From positions 1 through 64,000 of the forward strand of contig JAUIAP010000009.1 of the NCBI GenBank assembly GCA_030425205.1: 64,000 bases of DNA. Direction: 5' to 3'. Of this stretch, positions 40,480 to 49,212 are shown piece by piece. The translations under genes and the position numbers were made by a program. This DNA comes from Anaerolineae bacterium (lineage in GTDB: Bacteria; Chloroflexota; Anaerolineae; Promineifilales; Promineifilaceae). The notes below the pieces were generated by a model. That model was not told the origin of the DNA and ran no database searches. It saw only the letters and a program-made list of their open reading frames with translations. Within the stretch, counting starts at the first letter, position 1, and each line of letters starts with the position of its first letter.

Positions 40480-41686
40480 AGTGTGTTCCCGCCGAACCAC
40501 GATCTGCCTTCGTGCGATCATCGGCAAAGCGCGAAAGGGAGAATGGCGCAATTAGTTCAGGCGTTTCACCGGTGGCAATTAGCTCGGCCAACTGTTCACC
40601 ACCAGCGGGGATCGCCTTAAACCCCCACGTTCCCCACCCCGTTGTAATCAAGAAATTTTCGACAGGTGTTTTGCCCATAATCGGCGAGTAGTCGGGCGAC
40701 ATATCGCAGATACCCGTCCATTGACGCAGCAGGCGCAAATCGCGCAAAAATGGCAGCAGCGTCAAGGCGCGATGGGCGCACGACTGCACCAAATGATGAC
40801 CAGACCGATACGAATAGCTCGGCTGGCGGTCGATTTCCGCGCCGATCAACATTTCGCCGCGTGCAGTTTGCGAGACATAGAATAAGAGACTCATGCTGGC
40901 AATGATGGGTTGAAAGGCGCGCTCATAATGATTTGTGACAAATGCTTGCAGTGGATGGGTGCGAATCGGCAAGCGCAGGCCCACCATGCTGGCGATGCCG
41001 GTCACATGCCCGCCCACCGCACACAAAACCTTGTCGGCATACATCTTGCCAGCCGTCGTCTCTACGCCGATCACCTTGTCGCCCTCCATGATGAAGCCAA
41101 TTACAGCGGTGCGTTGGTGGATATGCACGCCGCGCTGGTTGGCGCCTTCTGCCAATGCCCAATTGACGCGATCATGGCGTGCCGTCGCCCCAGCCGGATG
41201 ATAGGTACCCCCCATAACGGGCCAAACCCCACCCCCCGACAGATCAATTTCAGGGCAAATCTCCTTGATCTCTTGCGGCGTGACAAACACCGTTTCTGCC
41301 CCAAACGCCGTGTTCATTTCAGCGCGTGCAACTTCAGCGCGTAGGGCTGGCTCGCTATGTGCCATCCAGAGAATGCCCTTCTGCTTGAACATCAGCCAGC
41401 GGTCAGTTTCCTGCTCCAGTTGGTAATAGAGATCGACGCTGCGTTGATAAAATTTGACCGCTTCGGGAATCCCATAATTAGCGCGAATGACGGTCGTATT
41501 GCGCCCCGAATTGCCCCCACCAATGTACTTTTTTTCCAGCACGGCGACATTCGTGATCCCGTGGCGCGTAGCCAAATGATAGGCAGTTGAAAGCCCATGC
41601 CCGCCTCCGCCAATGATGATCACATCATATGTCTGCTTTGGTTCATACCATTTAAGTGTGACCTTTCTCTCTTGAAATTCGTTCAT
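40478..41686 (-). CDS. soxB: Sarcosine oxidase beta subunit
   Basis: A 402-residue FAD flavoprotein. The dinucleotide-binding motif is VIIIGGGGHGLSTAYHLA, followed by EKKYIGGGNSGRNTTVIRANY, where His/Arg residues near the flavin are typical of the beta subunit. The C-terminal substrate-domain motif NFLITTGWGTWGFKAIPAGG is present. It carries the covalent FMN/FAD site that oxidises sarcosine to glycine and formaldehyde equivalents. The start is at 41686; the upstream 13 codons are heptamer-repeat sequence. Confidence 0.9.
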   Translation of the reverse strand: MNEFQERKVTLKWYEPKQTYDVIIIGGGGHGLSTAYHLATRHGITNVAVLEKKYIGGGNSGRNTTVIRANYGIPEAVKFYQRSVDLYYQLEQETDRWLMFKQKGILWMAHSEPALRAEVARAEMNTAFGAETVFVTPQEIKEICPEIDLSGGGVWPVMGGTYHPAGATARHDRVNWALAEGANQRGVHIHQRTAVIGFIMEGDKVIGVETTAGKMYADKVLCAVGGHVTGIASMVGLRLPIRTHPLQAFVTNHYERAFQPIIASMSLLFYVSQTARGEMLIGAEIDRQPSYSYRSGHHLVQSCAHRALTLLPFLRDLRLLRQWTGICDMSPDYSPIMGKTPVENFLITTGWGTWGFKAIPAGGEQLAELIATGETPELIAPFSLSRFADDRTKADRGSAGTH

Positions 41687-41695
41687 TGGTGTTGT

Positions 41696-41737
41696 AAGTC
41701 GCAAGTTGCAAGAAACAACTTGCAATCTGCGACTTTG
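41696..41737. repeat. Heptamer-type inverted module (AAGTCGC / GCAACTT)
   Basis: AAGTCGC, AAGTTGC, AAG (41696-41712) faces CAACTTGCAATCTGCGACTT (41716-41735) with an AAA loop. The stem is nearly perfect. It lies just upstream of the soxB start. Confidence 0.75.
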
Positions 41738-41828
41738 GAAGTCTTCTCGCTAAAAGGTTCATTTAGCAAGCGGTGTGTTTCGGTATTTGGAAATCTATGG
41801 GTGTCTTTAGGTTTTCGCCATTCAGGTA

Positions 41829-41879
41829 CGTGGTGCGTATTGCGTGGTGCGTGTCCAGAGTACGCGCCACGCACCACGA
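41829..41879. repeat. Heptanucleotide inverted module (CGTGGTG / CGCACCA)
   Basis: CGTGGTG, CGTATTG, CGTGGTG, CGTGTCC (41829-41856) faces CGCGCCA, CGCACCA (about 41863-41876). It is the second module in the soxG-soxB gap. Confidence 0.7.
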
Positions 41880-41915
41880 CTTATCAAGCAGCGAAAACTT
41901 CGTGACATTAACCAA

Positions 41916-42299
41916 TTAGTCACTCATTCTCGCTTCCATCTCGTGCGCGTATGGCGCAGGGACGAGGATAAGGACACGATCTATCTCGAAGTGTAGTTTG
42001 GTCGGGATGCCAGCGACATTACCCTGTGCAAAGGCGGGGCGGGTTGTGGGGAGTTCCCATTCGGTATTGTGCAGGAGGAAGTTAAGGGCTTCCTCCATTT
42101 CAAACCAGCCACCGCTAAAGCTGCCGTCTTCAATGATAATCGCATATGCGTCGCTGATCTCGACAGCTTGTGGCGGAAAAATCAACAGCTCATCGGCCGC
42201 CGTTCGCATCACGATCACATCATCTGCTACGTTAATCTGATCCAACGCACTCGGCTGCGCCACGATTCTGGTCGCCAGCATTCGGCTAAACTCTTGCAC
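41916..42299 (-). CDS. Probable sarcosine oxidase gamma-like subunit
   Basis: A 127-residue soluble protein between soxA and soxB, in the place of the gamma subunit. I take GTG at 42299 as start because a perfect AAGGAGG lies seven bases before it; ATGs at 42317 and 42281 are alternatives. It overlaps the soxA stop by 14 bases. It contains DDVIVMRTAADELLIFPP and WEMPT-like features (EWELPTTRPAFAQGNVAGIP), then FEIDRVLILVPAPYAHEMEA. The usual gamma subunit is longer (about 190), so it may be a shortened gamma or a lineage-specific replacement. The call rests mainly on context. Confidence 0.55.
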   Translation of the reverse strand: MQEFSRMLATRIVAQPSALDQINVADDVIVMRTAADELLIFPPQAVEISDAYAIIIEDGSFSGGWFEMEEALNFLLHNTEWELPTTRPAFAQGNVAGIPTKLHFEIDRVLILVPAPYAHEMEARMSD

Positions 42300-44490
42300 G
42301 GGCCCCCTCCTTGTCATAGAACGGTAACGCCACGCGCCGCGCCGTCTTGCCGTGAATCATCACCTCTTGCGCCAATTGACCATCCTTGTAAAAGAGCCAG
42401 CCCAACATGACCCCTTTATTCAGAACTGGCGACCATGCGCTACTCGTCAAATACCCCATATATTCACCATCTTGATAGATGATCGCACCTTCGTTCGGGG
42501 CAATGTCGTCCATTTCGAAACCAACGAGCATTTTGTCGCGTTCGATCGCGTTGGTGCGAATGATAGATTGTTTGCCGACGAAGTTATCTTTATCGAGCTT
42601 AACCGCCCACTCGTGATCGATACGACGGGGGGTGCTGTCAAAATCGGTGTCCTGCCCGACGATGATATGCCCTTTTTCAAGCCGTAGGTCGAGCAACGTT
42701 TCAAGACCGTGTGGTTTGATGCCTAAATCTGATCCCAGTTCCATCAGGCCATTCCAGAGTTTTTCAGCGTGTTGGGCGGGATGGTGCAGTTCAAAGGAGC
42801 ATTCACCCGTGAAGCTGAGTCGGAAGATGTGAACGGGAATACCGAAAATTTCAGCCTGTGCGTGATGCATGTATTTTGGCAAGTCGGTCAGGCCAGCTCG
42901 CGCCAACAACTGCTTGGCGAGTGGCCCTGTGACGTTGATAGCGCCTTGCGTCCACGTCTGATTGAGAATCCGCACGTCCATTCCCCAGCTCTCTGACCAA
43001 TCGCGCAGCCACATCTCTGAATGACTTGCACCCCCGCTGGTGAACGTTAACAGATAGCGTGTATCTGTCTCCTTGCAAACTAAACCATCATCCATTACAT
43101 AGCCGCGTTCATCCAAGATGAGGACGTAGCGGGAACGTCCTGACCGAATGGTGTGGACTTTTGTTGGATAGAGGCGTTCGAGAAATTGCAGCGCGTCTGG
43201 GCCAGTCACGATGAATTTGCCGAGCGTGCTGACATCCATGAGTGAAACAGCTTCACGGACGGCCCAATACTCCTGCACGGGATTGCCATAGTTCCACGGT
43301 CGCCACCAGCCACCGCTGTGCTCCATGCTTGCACCGAGTTTGCGATGGATTGCATCGAGGGCGGTGCGTGCAGTTGGGTGATGGTGGGCGCCAGCGGCGA
43401 CTTCACCAAATGTGAGTTGGCGCGTCATCGGCCGAGCTGTAAATGGCTTTTGCAGCGCCCTGCCGCGATCGGCCAAGAAGCTGCGCATGTGCGGCAGACA
43501 GACCGATCCCTGACACGTCCCCGTACCCGCTAGGGTCGAACGCTTGACCAGTTCAAGTTCGCGGAAACCGTGCTCCCACGTGTATTGCAGGTCAGCAACC
43601 GATACGCCGCTACAAGCGCAGACGATACCAGCGACGGGACATGGGGGAATGTCAGAGTCACGTGCCGCATTGCCAACGGCGCGCACCTGGGGAATGTCAT
43701 GCCCTTGTCGAGCGAGTGCATCACGGGGATGCAAGCCAAGACCGAGCGAAACGGTGTCACATTCATAACGGTGCTCTTTGCCCGCTCCATCCCGCGTCAC
43801 CACCGCCTCAACCCCAACTTCTCCCTCAAAGCGAACGAGTTGACCGACAGCCTGTTGATAATCTATGCCTTCGGGGGGGGTGCCAACAGCGACGACGTGG
43901 CCGAGTTTGACACCAGCGGCATGGAGCTGGCTGGCGGCGCGTGCTGTGACAAGTCCGTTGAGTAAGTTATTGGGGGCCACAGGCTGAATTTCTGCTGCAC
44001 CTGTCGCCACAATGACATCCTCTTTAGGATAGACATTGAGCATACCATCGGCCGTTTTCGCCACCACCAATGGTCCCGCATAGATGCCGACCACCTCCTC
44101 ACGTTTTGCCGCATCGAGCAAGACGACGTGCTTGCCATTGTCGAGAGCTGATTGGGTGGCCCGTTGCCCCGAATCACCTGCACCGATGACGAGGACATCG
44201 CAGTGGACATGGCGGCGTTTGACGTCTGGGCCACGATCGAGATTGGCTGGGAGTGGGGGGTATGCGCTGTCACCATAGAAGTGACGCTCGATGATCATGC
44301 CAGGGCGTGCTTCTGTTTGGCAGGCTCGAATATAGGAGACGCCGTCAATGGTGACGAGACAGTGGGGGCAGTCGCCGCCCATGCAAAGGCAGCCGCCACC
44401 CGTTGGGTGTGCATCAGCTTTGAGCAGTGCGGCGAGAAGATTTTCGCCGTTTTCGATTGAAATGGGATTTCCGTCTACGATGAGTCGCAT
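42286..44490 (-). CDS. soxA: Sarcosine oxidase alpha subunit (short form)
   Basis: A 734-residue multidomain protein. The N-terminal ferredoxin-like domain has GGCLCMGGDCPHC. A FAD/NAD-binding domain follows (VLVIGAGDSGQRATQSALDN), then a cysteine cluster CACSGV with TGTCQGSVC, and a C-terminal aminomethyltransferase (GcvT-like) domain from about residue 350 (EYWAVREAVSLMDVSTLGKF) to the end that passes the one-carbon unit to tetrahydrofolate. Typical SoxA is near 960-1000 residues, so the nucleotide-binding part is shorter here. The start at 44490 has AAGGATTG before it. It is the first gene of the soxA-soxG-soxB-soxD cluster. Confidence 0.85.
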   Translation of the reverse strand: MRLIVDGNPISIENGENLLAALLKADAHPTGGGCLCMGGDCPHCLVTIDGVSYIRACQTEARPGMIIERHFYGDSAYPPLPANLDRGPDVKRRHVHCDVLVIGAGDSGQRATQSALDNGKHVVLLDAAKREEVVGIYAGPLVVAKTADGMLNVYPKEDVIVATGAAEIQPVAPNNLLNGLVTARAASQLHAAGVKLGHVVAVGTPPEGIDYQQAVGQLVRFEGEVGVEAVVTRDGAGKEHRYECDTVSLGLGLHPRDALARQGHDIPQVRAVGNAARDSDIPPCPVAGIVCACSGVSVADLQYTWEHGFRELELVKRSTLAGTGTCQGSVCLPHMRSFLADRGRALQKPFTARPMTRQLTFGEVAAGAHHHPTARTALDAIHRKLGASMEHSGGWWRPWNYGNPVQEYWAVREAVSLMDVSTLGKFIVTGPDALQFLERLYPTKVHTIRSGRSRYVLILDERGYVMDDGLVCKETDTRYLLTFTSGGASHSEMWLRDWSESWGMDVRILNQTWTQGAINVTGPLAKQLLARAGLTDLPKYMHHAQAEIFGIPVHIFRLSFTGECSFELHHPAQHAEKLWNGLMELGSDLGIKPHGLETLLDLRLEKGHIIVGQDTDFDSTPRRIDHEWAVKLDKDNFVGKQSIIRTNAIERDKMLVGFEMDDIAPNEGAIIYQDGEYMGYLTSSAWSPVLNKGVMLGWLFYKDGQLAQEVMIHGKTARRVALPFYDKEGARARV

Positions 44491-44703
44491 TAAGTCAATC
44501 CTTTGGTGCATATTTCCGAAGACAGGGGGGAATTTAGCGAATATCGGCCGATAATGCACCCCTTCCCATCACCAAATCAAGCATTGCAACAGATTCATCC
44601 AGTCAGTGCCGCAATTCTCCAACTTCTTGCGTGATGCTTTTTTGCTGCCATTTTTGATTGTGCTAAAATTCACTAAAGTACGTCATTTGTTTGGAGAAAC
44701 GAC

Positions 44704-45456
44704 TTGAAACTCAAGAAAAGCACAGTAACATGGCTCGTCATTATCGGGCTGATCATTTTTAGCGGTTTGGTTTCCGCACTCTGGCCGACAATGCGCGAAG
44801 GATTGGTTGGTGGCGATGGGGGCGGCAGCGGCATTGCATTGAGCGGTCCCGATATCGACCCAAGCGATAAAACCATCACGTTTGGCAGCGGCATTCCGGT
44901 TTTAGGCGGCCAGACGATCAACGAATATATGGCTCTGCTGATTATTGCAGTGCCGATTCTAGTGCTGGTTCCCGGCGTTGGGATTGTACTGTGGCTCATC
45001 TTTAGTTTCTTGAGCAACACGGTCGAAAAGACAAAAGAAGACCCCAATTTTCAATCAAAGGTTTCCGCAATTGATAAGCGGACAAGCGATGTCTATAAAG
45101 AGTACAAGCAAATCTCCCCACCCGATCCTGTGCCAGACCACGATGAAACGCGCTGGATTTGGATCAGCAGCATTTTCACCGTTGGTGTGCTTTTTGCCTA
45201 TATTGGCGCGGCATGGAGCGATAACTTTGCGGGGGGCAATAGCCAGGCCATGTTTAGCGCAGTGTTTGCGCTCATTGGGGTGGTGCTGGGCTACCTATTG
45301 ATTTGGCCGCGTCGCCAGTCGCGCACAGTAGCCGTCACAGGTAATGGTGAAGAAGGTGCCATTCCATGGGAAACAATCTTTATTGTTGTGACAGGTGCGC
45401 TTATTGTTGGCGTGGGGCTGGCCGTCATGTTCTGGGTGCGTGCTCAGACAGGTTAA
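44704..45456 (+). CDS. Membrane protein of unknown function
   Basis: A 250-residue protein with four predicted transmembrane helices: 9-27, about 75-105, about 150-170, and two close ones from 180 to 245. A glycine-rich extracellular segment (GGDGGGSGIALSGPDID) follows the first, and a cytoplasmic charged loop (EKTKEDPNFQSKVSAID) the second. The start is TTG at 44704 with GGAGAAAC before it. It stands alone between the divergent sox operon and a terminator. No family is recognised. Confidence 0.5.
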   Translation: MKLKKSTVTWLVIIGLIIFSGLVSALWPTMREGLVGGDGGGSGIALSGPDIDPSDKTITFGSGIPVLGGQTINEYMALLIIAVPILVLVPGVGIVLWLIFSFLSNTVEKTKEDPNFQSKVSAIDKRTSDVYKEYKQISPPDPVPDHDETRWIWISSIFTVGVLFAYIGAAWSDNFAGGNSQAMFSAVFALIGVVLGYLLIWPRRQSRTVAVTGNGEEGAIPWETIFIVVTGALIVGVGLAVMFWVRAQTG

Positions 45457-45483
45457 CTTTGATCGTTCGCATATAAATTATCG

Positions 45484-45509
45484 GGACGGCCTTGTGGTCG
45501 TCCTTTTTT
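45484..45509 (+). terminator. Terminator after the membrane protein gene
   Basis: GGACGGCC pairs with GGTCGTCC (wobble in the middle) around a TTGT loop, followed by six T. It is a typical Rho-independent terminator. Confidence 0.85.
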
Positions 45510-45559
45510 GTTGCATTCAGTTTTGTCTAAATGTCGTGAGATGACCAAAGAGGGTTTCG

Positions 45560-46582
45560 ATGATTTTGAAAGAGAAGATGACAACTTATCAAGCTGCGTT
45601 GGAAGCGGAGATGCGGACATTATTTCATGCCGACGGTTCCGAAATGCCTGAACCATTTTATGGGATGATGCAATATCACATGGGGTGGGTTGATGCGGGA
45701 TTTGCACCTGACTCGGTCTATGCGGGGAAACAAATTCGGCCGATTCTGACGCTCCTCACTTGTGCAGCAGCAGGAGGCGATTGGCGCAAGGCGCTGCCCG
45801 CAGCCGCCTCCCTCGAAATCATGCACAACTTCTCGCTGGTGCATGATGATATCGAAGACGGCAGCCCCACACGGCGTGGACGGGAGACTGTCTGGAAAGT
45901 CTGGGGGAACGCACAGGCGATCAACGTGGGAGACGCCATGTTTGCGACAGCGCAATTAGCGATGACACGCTTGATTGATGTGGGCGTATCGGCCGAAATC
46001 GTCGTGACCGCGCTGCGTCGCCTCAACGAAACCTGCATTGAATTGACGCAGGGACAATGTGCCGACATGCAGTTTGAGACACGCGATGACGTGACAACTG
46101 ATGAGTATTTGGCAATGATTCGTGGTAAGACGGCGGTCTTGATCGGGTTAGCGTGTGAGTTGGGGGCGTTGATCGCAGGGGCGGACGCGACGACGGTCAG
46201 CCACTACGCTCGCTACGGCATTGAATTGGGGTTGGCGTTTCAGGTGATAGATGACATTTTGGGTGTTTGGGGGGACGAGGGGAAGATTGGAAAATCGGCC
46301 GAATCAGACATCCTCACCAAAAAGAAGACGCTGCCCATCCTCTACGGTCTCGCCCACAGCCCTGCCCTGCAATCCCATTTTGAACAGTCGGCAAACACGC
46401 CCAATTTTGTGGCAGATGCTGTAAAACACCTCGATAGTGCAGGTGCAAAGGCGTTTGCTGAGGCAACGGCAAGTCGCTATTCAGAAGAGGCAATTGGACA
46501 TCTGCAAGCGGCACAACCACAAGGAGATGCGGCAAGCGCATTGGATGAATTGACCGTGCTATTATTGCGTCGACAGATGTAG
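45560..46582 (+). CDS. Polyprenyl (geranylgeranyl-type) diphosphate synthase
   Basis: A 340-residue all-helical isoprenyl synthase. The first Asp-rich motif is LVHDDIEDGSPTRRGRETVW (DDxxD type) and the second is FQVIDDILGVWGDEGKIGKS. KTAVLIGLACELGALIAG is the substrate pocket. It condenses isopentenyl diphosphate with an allylic diphosphate in quinone or polyprenyl carrier synthesis. The chain length cannot be fixed from sequence. The start is at 45560, with an ATG at 45578 as alternative. Downstream, 10 bases away, lies the M20 peptidase. Confidence 0.88.
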   Translation: MILKEKMTTYQAALEAEMRTLFHADGSEMPEPFYGMMQYHMGWVDAGFAPDSVYAGKQIRPILTLLTCAAAGGDWRKALPAAASLEIMHNFSLVHDDIEDGSPTRRGRETVWKVWGNAQAINVGDAMFATAQLAMTRLIDVGVSAEIVVTALRRLNETCIELTQGQCADMQFETRDDVTTDEYLAMIRGKTAVLIGLACELGALIAGADATTVSHYARYGIELGLAFQVIDDILGVWGDEGKIGKSAESDILTKKKTLPILYGLAHSPALQSHFEQSANTPNFVADAVKHLDSAGAKAFAEATASRYSEEAIGHLQAAQPQGDAASALDELTVLLLRRQM

Positions 46583-46592
46583 AGAGAAACAG

Positions 46593-47924
46593 ATGACACC
46601 TGTTAATAACGACGGAAACATGATCGACCCCGTAGATTTACTCCAAAGGCTAATCCGCTTCGATACCACCAACCCACCGGGCAACGAGGCTGCGTGCATC
46701 CATTTCTTGCGCGATCTGCTGCAAGCGTCGGGGTTTGAGGTTACGTTGTTGGGAAAGGCAGAGGATCGGCCGAATCTCATTACACGATTGGCTGGCAGCG
46801 GCAATGCCCCACCTCTCTTACTCCAAGGGCACGTCGATGTTGTCACAACGGCGGGGCAAGAATGGACACATCCGCCATTTGAGGGAGTGATTGCAGATGA
46901 TTTTGTCTGGGGTCGTGGTGCGCTCGACATGAAAGGTGGCGTCGCGATGATGGTCGCGGCCCTCATCAACATGAAGTTGGCTGGCAACGTTCCGAATGGT
47001 GACATTATCCTTTGCCTCTTAGCTGATGAAGAGGTTGCCGGTGGTTATGGCGCAGACTATTTGGTCAACGACCATGCCGACCAATTCGCAGGGGTTAAAC
47101 ATAGCATCGGGGAGTTTGGCGGATTCCCATTTTGGTTGGGCGGTGTCAAGCTGTACCCCATTCAGGTAGCTGAGCGTGTTGGCTGTCAAATGGAGATGAC
47201 CATTCGCGGCGCGGGCGGACATGGCGCATTGCTGCATCGCAATGGCGCAATGGCAAAATTGGGGCGCATCCTGACTCGGCTCGACAAGAAACGTTTACCG
47301 ATTCACATCACACCTGTCACACATGCGATGGTATCGGCCATGGCGGAGGCAACGAGCGGCGCAACGAGTTTTCTGTTGGAGCAACTACTCAAGCCGCGTC
47401 TAACGGGTCGGATTTTGGACTTGCTCGGTGAAAGAATGCGTGTCTTGGAGCCATCTTTCTGCAACACGGTCAATGCAACGGTTGTGCAGGGCGGTGAGAA
47501 GATCAACGTGGTGCCGAGCGAGATCACACTTAGGCTAGATGGGCGCATGTTGCCCGGTTTTTCACCCGCACAAATGATATCGGAAGTTCGTCAATTGATC
47601 GGTGAGGATGTTGAAATTCGCCAGATTGGGCAGGGCGTTCCGAATATGAACCCGCTCGATCTCTCACAATTTGAGCTATTGGCCGGGATCTTGCGCGAAC
47701 TCGACCCAGCTGGAAATCCTATTCCCTATATGCTTCCCGCCGTCTCGGATGCTCGACACTTTGCCACGTTGGGGATTCAAAATTACGGGTTCTTGCCGCT
47801 TGATTTGCCAGAAGGGTTTGACTTTTCGGCTACGGTACATGCGGCGGATGAGCGCGTTCCCGTCAAGGCGATTGAATTTGGCACACGCGGGGTGGGTATG
47901 TTTTTGAAGCGGTACGGGCGGTGA
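46593..47924 (+). CDS. M20 family peptidase/deacylase
   Basis: A 443-residue metal-dependent hydrolase. LLLQGHVDVV gives the first zinc ligand His, ALDMKGG the bridging Asp, and LLADEEVAGGYGAD the catalytic Glu pair. IRGAGGHGALLHRNGAMAKL and the C-terminal ADERVPVKAIEFG are also typical. It cleaves a peptide or acyl-amide bond; the family includes dipeptidases, ArgE and DapE. The substrate is unknown. It is 10 bases downstream of the prenyl synthase, so they are probably cotranscribed. It is convergent with the GT2 gene. Confidence 0.85.
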   Translation: MTPVNNDGNMIDPVDLLQRLIRFDTTNPPGNEAACIHFLRDLLQASGFEVTLLGKAEDRPNLITRLAGSGNAPPLLLQGHVDVVTTAGQEWTHPPFEGVIADDFVWGRGALDMKGGVAMMVAALINMKLAGNVPNGDIILCLLADEEVAGGYGADYLVNDHADQFAGVKHSIGEFGGFPFWLGGVKLYPIQVAERVGCQMEMTIRGAGGHGALLHRNGAMAKLGRILTRLDKKRLPIHITPVTHAMVSAMAEATSGATSFLLEQLLKPRLTGRILDLLGERMRVLEPSFCNTVNATVVQGGEKINVVPSEITLRLDGRMLPGFSPAQMISEVRQLIGEDVEIRQIGQGVPNMNPLDLSQFELLAGILRELDPAGNPIPYMLPAVSDARHFATLGIQNYGFLPLDLPEGFDFSATVHAADERVPVKAIEFGTRGVGMFLKRYGR

Positions 47925-47931
47925 GCTGTGT

Positions 47932-49104
47932 TTAGTTTTTGTTGCGGCTAATTTCGGCCGAAAGTCGCGCAATCTCCCCACGCTGCGCCTCAATCAAGCG
48001 ATCGTTCTCCACGATTTTCAGCGTAACTGCTCGATTAAATGCACTCTGCTGGGCAAATTGTGCTTGCGCAAGTGGGCGCACCGCAACGCGACTCCACAAA
48101 TCACGCAATCGTGCCATCAGTGGCCACTTTGAATGAAATGGTAGTGGGGTTATTTCGGCCGATGGCAAAATCGGTGCGTCGGCGGGCTGTACGGCAGCGG
48201 CGAGTAGGCGGTGCATCTGATCCGTGATGAATTCAGCATCAGACGTTGCCAGAATATGCTGATAGGCCAATTGCAACGCGAGGCGTTCGAGGTGGGAGAG
48301 TTTGGCGAGATGGGGAATTTCGGCCGAAACGAGTGCAAGAATCTCATCTTCTGAGAAATGCTTTGTGACAAAGCGCATCCGACTCTTATGAAACTGTTGA
48401 TAGTAGAAGAAGCTACGCTTACCAATTATCGCTGACTCGATATGCGTGGCAACGGCTGACGGTTCGTACCATACCTTCCACCCAGCAGCATGGGCGCGAA
48501 AGCAGAGATCCACCTCTTCAAAGAGCAGAAAAAATTCCTCATCAAACAGCCCAATTTCATCCAACATTGCACGACGTAGCGCAATCGCAGCACCAATCAC
48601 GTATTCGACCTCGCGCGCGCGATCATGCTGCCCGCTGTCCAGTTCGCCAATGCCAAAGTGTGAGGGTAATGCACGGGGAGATATTAGATAGCCACCCGCA
48701 TGTTGGATGATGTTGCCAGCGGGATAGTGCAGCTTGCTGCCGACAATACCCACTGTTGGATCGGCAAAGGGTGTCAAAAGGTGCGCAAAAAAGTCAGGGG
48801 CCACCACAACATCGGGGTTGATTAACACAACAAACGTCGCGTCGCCTTGTTGGATAGCCACGTTGTTGCCCGCCCCAAAACCTCGATTGCTGGGATTCTC
48901 AATCAGTTGAACGGTTGGGAACGCTTGTTGTAGAAAAGCGCGCGGAGATTCGGCCGATGCATTATCAACGACAACGATTTCAGATTCAACATCTACCTGT
49001 TCAGCGTATACATCAACGGCCCTTTGCAGTGCCTCCAAACAGTTCTGCAAAAGTGAAAGAGAATTAAAATTGAGAACGATAACGGTGAATTTTGTGCGAA
49101 TCAT
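47932..49104 (-). CDS. GT2-family glycosyltransferase
   Basis: A 390-residue GT-A enzyme. KFTVIVLNFNSLSLLQNCLE starts the nucleotide-binding fold, IVVVDNASAESPRAFLQQ follows, and LINPDVVVAPDFFAHLL carries the metal-binding Asp. EEFFLLFEEVDLCFRA and GWKVWYEP close the catalytic domain, as in rhamnosyltransferase-like GT2 enzymes. The C-terminal 150 residues are helical with a TCGGCCGA-encoded SAE run. I start at 49104; the upstream codons are not conserved. It is divergent from the ASST gene. Confidence 0.85.
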   Translation of the reverse strand: MIRTKFTVIVLNFNSLSLLQNCLEALQRAVDVYAEQVDVESEIVVVDNASAESPRAFLQQAFPTVQLIENPSNRGFGAGNNVAIQQGDATFVVLINPDVVVAPDFFAHLLTPFADPTVGIVGSKLHYPAGNIIQHAGGYLISPRALPSHFGIGELDSGQHDRAREVEYVIGAAIALRRAMLDEIGLFDEEFFLLFEEVDLCFRAHAAGWKVWYEPSAVATHIESAIIGKRSFFYYQQFHKSRMRFVTKHFSEDEILALVSAEIPHLAKLSHLERLALQLAYQHILATSDAEFITDQMHRLLAAAVQPADAPILPSAEITPLPFHSKWPLMARLRDLWSRVAVRPLAQAQFAQQSAFNRAVTLKIVENDRLIEAQRGEIARLSAEISRNKN

Positions 49105-49212
49105 TGTTGATACGAGACGTTCTGATTTAGTGACCAATGGCCGATATTGTATACTCGCAACATCGAATTCATCCTTTTATTGACACAATTATACAATTGT
49201 AATGATTAAACC

